From positions 274,547 to 338,546 of the forward strand of contig ML976719.1 of the NCBI GenBank assembly GCA_010015655.1: a DNA stretch of 64,000 bases, given 5' to 3'. Below are positions 52,451-64,000 of this stretch, piece after piece (within the stretch, counting starts at the first letter, position 1; the number at the start of each line of letters is the position of its first letter). Below the pieces are notes generated by a model, which saw nothing but the letters and a program-made list of their open reading frames with translations, did not search any database and was not told where the DNA came from. Made by a program: the position numbers and the translations under genes. The DNA comes from Bimuria novae-zelandiae CBS 107.79 (Eukaryota; Ascomycota; Dothideomycetes; Pleosporales; Didymosphaeriaceae).

Positions 52451-54511
52451 GATTCAGCTCAGTCAACCATGGACGATGGCATGAAGCCTGAGGACAGCCT
52501 ATATATAGCTGTTAGCATGGAAGAAGATATTGACAAACTCAGCAATTGATGGATACTCGATCCTGGCTCCAACACCCACGTTACCAACAGCGAAGACTGG
52601 GTAGGATGGACAAGGGAGTACGACGCTAGTGATACCGATTTTGTGGGCGCTGGTACAGGCCGCGTCCAGATTACTGCCTGGGGAAGCATGAAGCTCAAGG
52701 CAAATACGCCAACAGGAATCAAGACGTTAGAACTCACTCATGTTGCCTACGTCCAAGGATTCATCACTAATCTCATTGGCCTGGCACGTTGCCGCAAGAT
52801 CAACATACATTTCGATTCAGGCCAAGACCTACTATACAGAAGCAATCCAAAGACGATACTTGCATATCTAGAATACAATGGAGGTCACTGGCTGGTAGAT
52901 GCCGATGCATCCTGCCGCCCAAAGCCTACGCCTTTATCATCTTTCGGAACCACCTACAGACCGTCGAAGGCTCCGCGTCCAAACCAGATTATCAACGCAA
53001 AGACAGCTCATCAGATATGGGGTCACCCTGGCAAGAAGGCTATCAATCACCTGATAGCGAACGTTGACGGAATTGTCGTTGAAGGCGACACTGACGATTT
53101 TTGTGCAATCTGTACAGAGTCAAAATTAACAAAGCAGATATCTCGAAGGCAACAAGAAGAACAACCAAAGAAGCCTTTTTATCGAATCGCGATTGACGTG
53201 ATTTAATTAGTACCGCAAGGAGAAGCCTGCTTAAACGACGATTAATAGGCTGGTCACTCAGTTGACCAATACTCAAAATGGCATGAAGTTTCTACATTTC
53301 CAAATCGATCAAAGCCCTTCTTAAGACGATGGATCGTCCAGAATATACGCAAGAAACAGCGCGTCTTTGCTTAAGACGTAATAGCTATTAAGACAGACAA
53401 CGATCGTGGATACGGCACATCGCCGAACTTTCTGGAAGAACTTTGCAAAGACCTTGGTATTCGATACGAGCCACGAGCAGAATACACAGAAGAGCAGAAC
53501 GGACTGGCAGAACGAGCAGGATCACTTCTTGTTATCCGAGCAAGAGCCATGAGGATTCAGGCAGGACTACCAAAGTCTCTAACTCACGAACTGATTCGAA
53601 CAGCAGCATATGTGCTGAATCGGACCCCTACAGAAGCATTGCAATGGAAGACACCGTACGAGATTGTCTGGGGGGTGCAACCAAAAGTTCAACACATGCG
53701 ACCGATAGGCTGTCGAGCCTATGTACTCAACCGCTCGCTGAAGCATGCGGACAAACTCGAATCGAGAGCTTTGATAGGCCACCTCGTTGGCTACGACTCT
53801 ACCAACATCTTCAGGATCTGGCTACCCACGAAGGACCAGGTTATACGCACTCGAGATGTCGTTTTCGAACCTACAAAGTTCTACGAAGGACTGCAAGGCT
53901 ACGCTCGAGAATTAGTAATTAAGGAAGTTATCAAGCTTCTCGCATTCCTAGAGGAGTTTGAACTTGATAATATGGCAATTGAAGATCTTTTAACAACTTG
54001 ACAACAACGTTAATAACGAAGCCAAGATGCACCTGCGCCCTCTGAGTTGCAGGTGGGGGGTGAGGATACTGAGGAGATCGAGCCAAGTCAACTAGAACAA
54101 TCTGGCAGAGGCTTGTTGACTCCAGAACAGTCAACGCCAGGTCCATCAGACCAACAGGAACTGTCAGCTACCCAGCTCGAAGGCTACATACCTGATCGAC
54201 ATAAGAACAACACTCCAAGACGTCGAAACCTTGATTTTAGCACGGAGAATATTATTGAAGGCTCACGACGCACACGTCGAAACGCTGATCTCCAGGGACC
54301 AGAGAGATGGCATTCCCACGCCGCCTCATACGGAGGATCAGTTGATGACTACCTTAAGGCTTTCTTAACTGCATTAAAGGCTGAGCTAACAACGAAAATA
54401 CATCGCACCCAGGTTCCGAGAGCTCCGCGATCATATCAAGAGCTAGATCATCATCAGTTTGGAGAGCAGTTTCGACAGGCTGCACAAAAAGAGTATCGCG
54501 AGATCTGGGGT
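52451..54511 (+). pseudogene. Copia E protease, GAG-pre-integrase, integrase and start of RT
   Basis: Protease WILDPGSNTHVTN at about 52,549. GAG-pre-integrase HQIWGHPGKKAINHL with zinc-binding CAICTESKL (about 53,010-53,140). Integrase core with KTDND, AEYTEEQNGLAERAG and LNRTPTEALQWKTPYE (about 53,390-53,680), then the RT linker (DHHQFGEQFRQAAQKEYREI). Stops occur at the end of pre-integrase and at 54,001. The RT is broken by the hAT element after TCTGGGGT. Confidence 0.82.
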
Positions 54512-54640
54512 CAGACCTGCCAACAATCAAGCCGCTAACAAGCGCTTGATTGTTTGGCTTGAGCTTGGCTTGGTTCTATCAATCTAAGCTAACGTGTAGT
54601 AATTTGCTAACAAGCCAAGCTAAGGAGGGAAGGCTTAATT
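54512..54640 (+). repeat. hAT left TIR and subterminal repeats
   Basis: TIR followed by several GCTTGGCTTG / AAGCCAAGC units in both orientations. Similar units crowd the right end (62,785-62,884). hAT transposases are known to bind such subterminal repeats. Confidence 0.7.
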
Positions 54641-55079
54641 GTTTAGCTTATTAGGCTTAATAAAAAGTAGGCAGTAGAGTAGTTTTAGGCTAAGTTTAGT
54701 AACTTTTTTAAGGCTACTATATAGATAATCTCGCGACACTTTTCTAGTGTTATACTAGTATAGTAGTTAGCTTATTAATAGCTAAGTTACTTATTAGTAC
54801 TAGTAAGTAGCTAGCCACCTCTAGTAGCACGCGTTTTTAGCTATTACTTTATTTCTTTAGCTATACTAAGCTTATTTATTATACTGCTAAAGTAGTTAAA
54901 ACGCGCGCGTAATAGCGCTGTAATCCTTAAGCTATATAAACACGCTAAAATAGCTACTTAAGGCACGTCTACTTAGCTAATTAAGCTAGATAATACGTAA
55001 TTAACGCTATTATAGCGCCTATTGCTACGAGCTACCTTTAAGTCGCGATTCTGTAAGTTATAGAGTAAGGATAGCATCG

Positions 55080-55507
55080 TCCCGCCTACTAAAGGCAGCG
55101 ACGCTGCAATAATAGCTATAATAGACGTTAGAGAGCCTGCTAAGGGTGCTAATAAGGATAGTAATAAGAGCCTAGACGCGCACCTAGAGGATAACTTTAA
55201 TAAACTTAATTTTAAGCGTATACTAAAATATATAAAGCTATTAACGACACAGCGCGTAAAGAGGAGCTAGGTATACCTTTATAAGTACTGTGTTACGCTG
55301 CTTAAGGAGCCAAATTAGCTCTTCTTTATCTATTAATACTACTATTAGCACAAGATTATAGACGCTAGAGGCGTAGGCATATATAAGATAACGCTATTAA
55401 CGTTAATAATAGCCCGCCACCTAAGCTAGAAAAAGCGCGGTTATAGCTATCTACCGCCGGGAAAAGAAGCAGAGAAGCGCGAGATAAGCCACCTACGCTA
55501 AGTCCTT
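55080..55507 (+). pseudogene. hAT transposase N-terminal remnant
   Basis: Translated + strand shows a run with KYCVTLLKEPN and HKIIDARGVGIYK, and a spaced Cys/His pattern that fits a degraded BED-type zinc finger. Stops throughout. Interrupted by element F at 55508. Confidence 0.45.
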
Positions 55508-55706
55508 TGTCAGATTTAATAGTGTTCTGTCACTTTGAGCTAATGCAATGATGAGAATTGATAGTTGTAATAATTAATTAATGATGTTCGTGTTGTGTCT
55601 TGTTCGTGTTCTGTCAGACTACTACCAAAGTCTTCTTTTCTTGGCGTAGGATTGCCTAGCCACCTTTACACTTTAAGTTTAGTGCAAAGTGCCATGTAAT
55701 CGGACA
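55508..55706 (-). repeat. 3' LTR of Copia F
   Basis: 199 bp, TGTCAGATTT...ATGTAATCGGACA on the + strand; well preserved. Confidence 0.9.
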
Positions 55707-55749
55707 CACCCCCTTAGCTTAGGCTTATCCTTAAGCTAGAGACTATTTA

Positions 55750-57100
55750 TCGGTGATCTGACAGTATTATCCTTTATAGTTTAATTTTAAAAGCCTCTAT
55801 TCTCTGCTCTAGCTCGAGCAGGTTAACCTCCACGTTTATAACCTTGTCCTTAATTTCTACAAGTCCTAATTTATTTAGAAAGTTATTTTACTTATTAGCT
55901 GGCAAGGCCTTCGTAAGCCTATCTGCAACTATATCCTCTAAGCATTAATAGTCCACCTTAATTATCTTTAATACAACCTCTTGTCTTAGCTAGTAATTGT
56001 AGATATCTATATAACAGAGCTTGGTCTGTAGCTTAGCGATCTCTTTAGTAATAAGCTAGATTATTTGCTAGTTATTGCAATTAATTGTGATAAGGGAATT
56101 GCTAAGGTTAATCTTTAGCTCCTTTAGTAATTATAAAATAAACAAAGCTTCTTCAGCCACCTATAAGAGAGCTAGTAATTCGGCCTCTATAGTTAATATA
56201 GTGACTGTATCTTGCTTATTTGCTTTCCATGTAATTAAGCTACTAAATAACTTAATAATGTATCCTTATGAGCTCTTGCGATCGAGCGTATTATCGGCGA
56301 AAGAAGCGTTACTTGCCACCTCTAAAGTATCTGCACCCCCAAGCTAAAGACCTAGTAATCTGGTATCCGCAAGATAGAGGAGAACTCGGTCAGTAGTGGC
56401 TTAGTACTCTTTGCTTAGGTTTAATAGGAATCGTGAAAGTCAAGAGCTTACAAAGGCAATATCTAGTTATGTAATTACCACAGCATAGAGGATAGATCCT
56501 ATCTTGCGCTAATATTAATTAACTTTAGCCTTACTAGCGAGCCTAGTTTAAGGAAGCAGTTTAACTGCTGCTATAGGTGTTTCGTGCTATATCTTATGTT
56601 GCTTAATAAGGCGCGAGATCTTGTCAATGTATAAGGCCTATAAAAGCCAGATCTTTTCGTTTAGGCGGTCTCTAATAACTTTAACTCCTAGAAACCATTA
56701 TAGGTCGTTACTACTAGTAAGTGTAAATTTAGTACTTATTTTTACTAGAGCAGCTTTAGCAGCTTACTGTTATAACTTGTTATAAGTAATAATAAGGTCA
56801 TCTATATAAAAGAAGATAATAATGCCATCCTTAATAAGACAGCATGGCTCGTGGGGTACTATTTTAAAACCCATATCACGAAGCGTTGATGTGAACTCTC
56901 TTTGCCAAAATAGTGGAGATATGCGCAGTCCGTAGAGTGCTTTGTGTAGGTAGAGGACTGTGCCTGCTCGCGAGTAGCTACGGGGTATTCTTATGTAGAT
57001 TTCTCTGTCCAGCTTTGCGTGGACAAAAGCGTTAGTAACGTCGTGTTAGATAAGCTCTAGGTTAAACCAAGCTATAATTACTATAAGCATGCAAAATAAT
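55750..57100 (-). pseudogene. Copia F RT and RNase H remnant
   Basis: Minus-strand translation gives the same RNase H tail as C (KELKINL, SSQGYIIKLFS) and RT pieces around the YIDD box near 56,800. Frequent stops. Confidence 0.7.
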
Positions 57101-60100
57101 TATCCTGCTAGTATTACGGCGTAGGTTTCTTACGAAGTAAGGTACTATTATTAGTTACCTCTTATAACTAGTCGTGCCTTGCACTTCTATAGTCGATAGT
57201 GTTTATTAAACTTATAGGTATATACCTACATATAGTTAAGGATTTAGTAGCCTATTGCTTTTACTAGAGCGGCTGTAACCTCACTCCAGGATTTCATTTC
57301 CTTGTGGCTCTGTAGATGGGATCGCTCGGCTTCCTTCTATATATCGTAGAGAGGGTGGTCCTCAAGCTTGTTTTAGCATGTAGGTGGCTCTAGTAGCACG
57401 CTTCGATGCGGCTTCTTACCTACTATAATTATACGTCAAAGCTAGGCCTTATTAAGAACCTTACTATTGTATTTGCTAGCGCTGCCAGCTTTAGTGCCTG
57501 CTATAAAAGTGGCGATTTATAGGCTTATTTGCAATTACACTGCTTATGCTTTATAAGATAGTTTAGGTTATTTATCTCTTATTATTAACTAGGCAAGGAG
57601 TGCAACTAGTAGTGGAGTTAATAAAGGCATTAGGTATTTATAGCCAAATTTCCTGCTTTGCCTATAGCCTAAGGTCTCCTCGTCCCCTTCCTTATATAAT
57701 GTGTTGGTGATTGTTTTATCCTTATAAAAGGACTCCGTCTCTGGGTTTTGCTAAGGTAAGGGAGGTAGCTCTACTAATCGCACCTAAGCTACGATTTCTT
57801 CTAAGGTGCTATGCATAAGGTTATCTATTAGGTCTTTAGTCTTGCCTAAGAATACTAAGTCCTTATTAAAAATTATATTACGGGTGCTAATAACCTTTAT
57901 AAGTAATAGGATCTAGATTCTCTAAATGTTAGTTAATTAGTAGCTAACAAGGTAGCTAATCTATGCCTTAAAGTTAAGCCTTTAGAGCTTACTCTTGCTG
58001 CGTTTTGTATCGTTAGTTATAGTAAAAGCTTTACAGCCATATACTTTTAGGTGAGCTTAATTAGGTTTTCGTGGCTGGGTGACAAAGCTATTTTAAGAGG
58101 CTACTATCGTAAAGAACACTTCGTATAGTGATCGCTAGTAATTACTGTAGTTTAGAGTTTAATTATAGAGGTAGACGGCGGCTTAGGTAATTTTAGGCTA
58201 TATTTACTAAAATAAGTTAGAGTTAAGTTATATCGCGCGCGCTTTCTCCTTAATAACACCTCTTAAGCGTTTAGCTCTTCTATTTTATGCTTAGGTATTA
58301 GGTGCTAAAGGCTCGATTCTAATGCCTTATGCCAAGCACTACCTTTCTACTTTAGATTTAATAGAGAAGATTTCGTTGTCCGATTTAATAACCTTAACAG
58401 TAACGTTAAATTGTACTTTTATAAATTGTATAAAGCTATTAAGTAGCTTAATAATTAATCGTGCTAGGCAATTGTCTTTAAAGTAGAAGTCCTACATAAA
58501 GCTAGAGAATTAATTAGTAACTAGCATTTAACTTTTCTCTTTTGTAGAACTATTAGTTTCGAAATCGTAGAAATCGATGACTACCCTTTCGCTAGGGCCT
58601 TTTGTTAGATCCCTTAGTTATTAGCGTATTTATTACTTAAGTTTAGCTCTTCTACAGGCATCGCATTTGGCTATAGTAAGCCCTTTTATTCTTACCCCTT
58701 AAGATTGCTAAACAAGGTGTTTAAGGGCTTAAGGGCCTAGATAACCTAGTTGTCTATGCCAGGTTAAGGCATCTGCCTTCTTTGGCCTTCTGGTGTGGGT
58801 GTTGGTTTTGTGCGCTATGTGGGCAGCTGGTACACTATTAACAACCATGCAGCGTAATAGGGCGGATCTGTACTTAAGCACCTATTATCTATATAGCTCC
58901 TAAAGCTCTACTAGCGTTATATTATCTCTTCTCTTTAGAGTTATAGAGTCCACTTTTATATCCCACCAAAGGCCTTGCTTGCGGAGTAATCGGAACGACA
59001 CTAGGTTATAAAGTAGATTAGGACAATAGGCTACATTATCTAATCGTATTATTTGGTTGCCACTTGCACTCCGTATGTTAAGGTAGACGCTTCTATATCC
59101 TTTAATCTATACTTGTATATTGTTAGCCCATATAAAGTCTCCAGGCGACGGTGGCCTATACGAGATAAAGCGATTAATATTGTTAAAGATATGGCAAGTT
59201 GTGCTTAAATCGAGGATAGCTAAGTATCGTAATAGGTACGTGTTTAGATTAGTATAGAAGGATGCTGCATTAAAGCTTGCTAGGATTTTAGTAATCTTTT
59301 GTCTATCTAGTTACTTATCGTTAGCCTCAGTGATTCGCGTTAGAGTAGGAGTGTGTAATAGTTTAATTCTTAGTGTTTAAGATCTTAGTCTCTTAAAAGC
59401 TCTTAGAGCTTCTTACAGCTCTAAGTCGTGCTTTAACCTAAATTAGATTAGCTTTGCTATAAAAGGCTTTGGCTTAAACTATTTAGGTTGTTTCTTTAGG
59501 AATGCATAGAAGTAATCTCTTAGAGCATAACGCTAATTATAAGCAAGATAGTGTTTGCCACTAGCTACTACTAGCTTGTAATCGCTCGTGGCAGACCGCT
59601 TAGTTCTAGTACTAAGACTATTATTTTGTTATTTAAGGGGTCTTCCCCTTAGTTTAAATAATACTGCTTTATCCACAAGAGAGGCGTCCCTCTCTATGGC
59701 CTAGGTGGATTCACTACCTTTAGCGAGAAATAACTCTGCAGTAGTAAAAGTGCCTTTTTATTTATCCTTATTCGGGTGCTAGAGATTTATATAGTCTTAG
59801 AAGAGTCTTATTGTGCCTTCCCTAGAGACGGACGGGTCCTTTCTCTAGGTTAACTAAAAATTTGTGACCTATTAAGAGGTAATATAATTAACTACTTTTA
59901 TAAAGTCTTTTTTAACTGCGCTTAGCTACTAAAGCTTTCTTACCCCTTAGGTTTCTGCTTCAGTGGCCGCGTAATTATACTTATTTAGCCATGTGTGCCA
60001 AGTAGCTACGCTTCTCATGGGCTTAATCGCCTTATAATATTAGGTCCTTACCCGCATTTGCTCATGCTCTAGGTTAACACTAACTCTAGCTATAAGATTA

Positions 60101-60585
60101 CTAATCTATTACTTAATTAATAGCTCTAGTAAACAGCAATTCTTTTGTAGGTGGGCTAAAACTATTAATTATAGGTAGATAACTACCTTATTAATGTTTG
60201 CCCTCTCCTCTTTATATTCGCGATTGTTTATCTTATAGTCTTCTAGGAGTATCTTATAGATATTAATATTGTCCTTATATACCTTTATGCCTTGCATTAA
60301 TAGTTGCGATAGGTGTATTAGCGGGGTGTTTAGGTTTGCAGTTACATAAGCTTGTAATACTTAGTAGAGGCTAATAGCGGGAGGCTTTAGCATAACGGGT
60401 TTTGTTTTTAGATTAATAGGTGAGTCTAGATTAATAATTTTCTAGATATTAAGTAGCTTGCATCGCATTTTGAGTTGTTGTAGCTATATAGTAAAGTTAT
60501 TATTATTAGTTAGGATAACTATAGCGTCTCTGAGGGTAGATTGCGCCATTACAACCAGTTATATTAAGGCAGTAAGACTCTTAAT

Positions 60586-60784
60586 TATTAGATTTAATAG
60601 TATTCTGTTACTTTAAGCTAATATAATAATAAGAATTAATAGTTATAATAATTAATTAATAATATTCGTGTTGTGTCTTGTTCGTGTTCTGTTAGACTGC
60701 TACCGAAGTCTTCTTTTCTTGGCGTAGGATTGCCTAGCCACCTTTACACTTTGAGTTTAGTGCAAAGTGCCATGTAATCGGACA
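60586..60784 (-). repeat. 5' LTR of Copia F
   Basis: 199 bp; inner end RIPped (TATTAG for TGTCAG), outer end intact. Confidence 0.9.
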
Positions 60785-62640
60785 TCCTTATAGGCAACAA
60801 GATTAGCGTCTCTTAAGATATTACTAATAAGCTTAGTAGCTTTAATACTTAGCACTTTAGGCTTGCTGCTATTAGTTAGCTTATTAAGAATAATTACCCG
60901 TTAAGAGAGTTTAAGTTACTAGCATTTTAATAGCTAATTATAACTACTAACCTAGAGGCTAAGGCTGCGTTATAGTCCTCTCGCACGAGCGTCTTAGGCT
61001 TTATTTTATAACTTTATAACTACCTAAAGCCTTAGGTAGTCTTAGAGCTATCCTAGGCGCTAAGTAAGATCCACCTTAGCTTTAATAATTAAATAATAAA
61101 GGGCGGCAAGCGCGGGTTTCTAGGTATTATTACCTACTTTATTAGTAAGCGTAGCAAGTTTTAAGATTTACCTATAGCGCTATCGCTGCTAGCAGGCGCT
61201 TATAGTGGCAAGAGGATAGTAGAGGTTATTAGCTAAATAATATAGTAGTTTAGTATTAACCTGCTTAATATTAGTTACTTCGTACTTAATAACGCAAGTA
61301 ATAACAACGCTACTATTTATAAGTTAGCGTAAAAGATAGGTTTTAACGCGCCTTATCGCCGCCTCCGCTATAGCCCTTATACTCTTAACCTTATTAGCTA
61401 GACTTTACTCTAGGGTAAAGAAGCTAATGCTTTTAATAACAACGCTAGTAAGCTTACTAAAGAGAGCAAGTTTATAACTAAGTAAAGGCGTAACGGCCTA
61501 CTAGGCGTCCTATTAGACATTATTAACTATATTAAAACGCTATAATAGTATACGCTTTTTACTAACTTTTAGCGTCTCTTACACCGCGATCTACCTACTA
61601 GCGCGATAGCTAAAGACCGCAAGATACTTAAGCCTATTAAGCCTATTATTACGCGCTAGAACTCCTACTACTCTTACTTTAAGCGCGTTATTAAGCTATA
61701 GCTTACTATTGCTGCGTACGCCAATTATTACATAAAACGTATCTATAATAAGGACACGTACGCTATAACTTGGGGTAATAAGCTACTAGAGGCGCAGCCA
61801 TGGATGCGATCTAACGGGCTCTTAGCACATGACTGGGCGGTTATTACTAAGTACATGGACGCTCTAAGGCCACTAAAAGCGGCAATAAAGCGCCTAGAGG
61901 GACGCGGCTAAGGCGGACATTTTAGCGCGATTACTAAAATTATTCTAGTCTTTAAGTATATTTTAACATACTACGAGCAGCGCGTTAAAGCCTATAAGGC
62001 TATTAACTATAACGCGCACGATAAAGCGCCTAAAGACTATTTTATTACTAATTTACGCGTAGCCTAGGCAAAAGCTAACGCTTACTACGCTAAGCTTAAC
62101 CACTCTTTAGCCTACTACGCTACTATAATTCTTTATCCCTACTATAAAACATACTGCGACGTCGCCTAGAGCGACAAACCTAGGTGGCTTAAGGAGAATA
62201 ATCGCGCGTTTCGCGCGCTTTAGGCGGAGTACAACACCTCACTACCTGTACGTTGGCGCCCCGCGGTGCTCCCCAACGACATAGACAACGCGATTAAGAG
62301 CCTTATTAATCCTAACACGACTAGCAACATTAATATCGAGCTAGATAAGTTTAAGCAATAGCGGAGAAGCGAGCCACGCGCTAAGAAAGGTACTAAGTAT
62401 ATAAATAACCCTATAAAATACTAAGTAATATTACGCGATTAATACCTTGCCCTTAGTAAGCTTATACTTAACGTACTTTTTATTTTAGTATTAAGCTATA
62501 AGTGTAAGCGCATGTTTAATAAGCTTAGCAATCTTTTTAAGCCTTAGTAACGCTCTATAGGACCTTATTTATTAGTGGCTATATAATATGTACGACGTTA
62601 GCAGAAAGCGGGTTTAGGTAGTAATAACTAGCTTAAGGAG
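60785..62640 (+). pseudogene. hAT transposase, catalytic and dimerisation part, remnant
   Basis: + strand pieces: AHDWAVITKYMDALRPLKAA, AYYATIILYPYYKTYCD, DKPRWLKENNRAF. Then the C-terminal hAT dimerisation region PRAKKGTKYINNPIKY with SYKCKRMFNKLSNLF (about 62,380-62,560). This is the pattern of fungal hAT transposases. Stops and RIP throughout. Confidence 0.78.
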
Positions 62641-62884
62641 GTAGTAATAAGCACTATAGAGATAGACTTGCTATATAGCATGTGCAGCGAGGATTTAGGT
62701 AGTAAGTAATTACTATATAAGGTAGTCTAACTTATATAGTATAATTAAGCTGTTTATTAAGCTCTAATCTAAGCTATTAAAAAAAAGCTTGTTAGGCCTA
62801 ACAAGCCAAGCCTCATGACTCCAAAACAAGCCTCAAGCCAAGCCGAAGGCCACGGCTTGTTTGGCTTGATTGTTGGCATGTCTG

Positions 62885-63562
62885 TCTGGGGTAAAGGCTG
62901 CTTTGCCAAGACGACACAAACAACAGAGACTGCTGATGCAGAGGTGCTACCCCTGATGTGGGTATTCACATACAAGTTTGACGAAGACGGCTACCTCTAT
63001 CGATTCAAGGCGCGACTTGTCGTCCGCGGCGACCTACAACAGCTATATGGAGACACCTATGCAGCTACACTAGCTGCCCGAACATTCCGAGCACTTATCG
63101 CAATAGCCAATCAATTCGGATTGGAGCTGCTTCAGTACGACGTACCAAACGCGTTTCTGAACGCTATACTCAAACGAAAGCTCTACGCTCAAACACCAGA
63201 TGGTTTCAAAAAGGATGGAGAGCTGCTACAGGTGCTGAGAGCCCTGTACGGACTGAAGGAGTCACCGCTCCTATGGTACAAGGACCTGAGAGGGACACTG
63301 AAGTCTCTAGGCTTGACGCCTATCCCAGGATTTCCATGCGTCTACGTCAACAGCTGGTTGATTATGTTCGTCTACGTTGACGATATCGTCATGGCTTTCC
63401 ACCCATTAAACAGACATCTACACCGAGAGTTTGAGAAGAAGCTTGATGAGTATTACAGCCTAAAATGCCTCGGAGAACTTAAGTGGTTCTTAGGCATACG
63501 CGTTGTTCGAGACACTAACGCACGCACGATTCACTTAGTACAGGACGCCTACATTGACAAGG
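62885..63562 (+). pseudogene. Copia E reverse transcriptase, continued
   Basis: Frame open with no stop: WVFTYKFDEDGYLYRFKARL, VVRGDLQQLYGDTYAATL, DVPNAFLNAILKRKLYAQTP, ALYGLKESPLLWYKDL and the active-site box FVYVDDIVM, then CLGELKWFLGIRV. It has the signs of a recently active Copia RT. The RNase H domain is absent; instead the frame passes into LINE sequence. Confidence 0.85.
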
Positions 63563-64000
63563 TGCACTGCGTCGACGAAGGTCACCCGCTTGCAGCGCGC
63601 ACGCGACTGACCGTAGCACACAGAGGAAGAGGCGCTGGACGCCCGCAGCGCCCACACACAAAAGTTTAACTGCTCGCACAGCTATTCGCACCAGTACCCC
63701 GCCCTATACTACTACAACCGCACTATTCTAACCAGTGCCGAACAGACCCTACAAATAATAAGCCTAAAAAGCTCGCTACTGAAGAATTTAAACAATGGTG
63801 GACAAGCCTGCCTACCGAGACAATCACAGTGTTCTCAGACGGCTCGGAACAGCGCACAGAAAACGGCGAGCGCCACGTAACCTATGGATACGCTGTGTAC
63901 CAGGGCCAGAGTCTGCTGTACACAGGCAAAGGCTCCCTTAACACGCGGGCCCACGTCTTCGACGCAGAAGCAGTGGGGGCCTGGAGAGGTCTTCAACACG
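63563..64000 (+). mobile_element. LINE (Tad1-like) RNase H fragment, joined in frame to Copia E
   Basis: From about 63,563 the frame reads HCVDEGHPLAARTRL, one TAA at 63667-63669, then RPILLQPHY, then TVFSDGSEQRTENGER and HVFDAEAVGAWRGLQH. This is the RNase H domain found at the C-terminus of fungal Tad-type non-LTR elements, with DGS and DAEAVGA holding catalytic acidic residues. The frame is the same as the upstream Copia RT. The window ends inside the domain. Confidence 0.8.

Larger units (their letters stand above)
55508..60784 (-). mobile_element. Copia element F, nested in hAT
   Basis: 199-bp LTRs at 55508-55706 and 60586-60784; perfect target duplicate TCCTT at 55503-55507 and 60785-60789; purine tract beside the left LTR. 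Minus strand order ends with RNase H (about 55,780-56,350) and RT (about 56,790-57,000). Its pol is closely related to C, while the LTR shares only the first 20-odd bases (TGTCCGATTACATGG). Heavily RIPped; 5,277 bp. Confidence 0.92.
54512..62884 (+). mobile_element. hAT-superfamily DNA transposon inside Copia E
   Basis: 8,373 bp including nested Copia F. The 8-bp target duplicate TCTGGGGT lies at 54504-54511 and 62885-62892. TIRs start CAGACCTGCCAACAATC on the left and CAGACATGCCAACAATC on the right. Removing it rejoins the RT frame. The transposase remnant is on the + strand. RIPped, so not autonomous. Confidence 0.92.
50862..63562 (+). mobile_element. Copia element E, less mutated, interrupted and truncated at both ends
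   Basis: Gag and pol on the + strand with only occasional stops (TAG 51326, TGA about 52,547, TAA/TAG after 53,206). It lacks a 5' LTR at the junction with B', and its 3' end runs into a LINE. Interrupted by a solo LTR (52,261-52,450) and a hAT element (54,512-62,884). Both insertions have perfect target duplicates, so E coding order is clear: Gag, protease, integrase, RT. Confidence 0.85.

Noticed and set aside
25600..63000. A secondary-metabolite or other biosynthetic cluster around the MFS gene
   Set aside because: Neighbours are housekeeping genes, small unknown genes and transposons; no backbone enzyme present.

Overview
The window looks like genomic DNA of a filamentous ascomycete (Pezizomycotina, perhaps a Dothideomycete; this is inference). 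The reasons are short 43-115 nt GT-AG introns, fungal gene families, and long AT-rich stretches of LTR-retrotransposon sequence riddled with TAA/TAG codons, the footprint of repeat-induced point mutation (RIP). Two GC-balanced gene islands (about 1-7,800 and 25,950-42,690) alternate with RIP-degraded transposon blocks.

Island 1 holds a short-chain dehydrogenase, a five-exon paraoxonase-like enzyme, a Nab2-type zinc-finger gene broken by an in-frame TAG, a small C-terminally hydrophobic protein and a secreted germin/spherulin-like cupin. The cupin start codon lies only 73 bp from a Copia LTR.

Transposon block 1 (7,801-25,360) is nested. Copia B (minus strand) carries Copia A (9,352-14,748, TSD AGATC). 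B abuts a fragment of Copia D, and D is split by Copia C (19,254-24,933, TSD GGTCT/AGTCT). C carries a later solo LTR (TSD GCTTG).

Island 2 begins with a MITE and a DHA2-type MFS transporter. It contains the housekeeping genes TTC1-like TPR protein, HAD phosphatase, Vps24 and p23/Sba1. Among them lie small genes of unknown function, three of which (32.1-32.9 kb, 38.8-39.6 kb, 41.8-42.5 kb) appear to be paralogues sharing a phase-1 intron at the same place; two of the three carry a disabling lesion. TSD-flanked solo LTRs lie at 29,465 and 30,057.

Transposon block 2 starts with C' (42,698-48,149), a D' fragment and part of B'. These repeat, in inverted order and with the same junctions, the C-D-B arrangement of block 1, so two arms of about 8.2-8.4 kb flank the second island as a large inverted repeat. 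Next comes the less mutated Copia E. A solo LTR sits in E gag (TSD GATTC), and an 8.4-kb hAT DNA transposon (54,512-62,884, 8-bp TSD TCTGGGGT) sits in its reverse transcriptase. The hAT is itself split by Copia F (55,508-60,784, TSD TCCTT). E ends by running in frame into the RNase H part of a Tad-like LINE at the window edge.

The most interesting items are the inverted duplication with its mismatched TSD, the small paralogous gene family in decay, the LTR now sitting in the cupin promoter, and the Copia/LINE in-frame junction.
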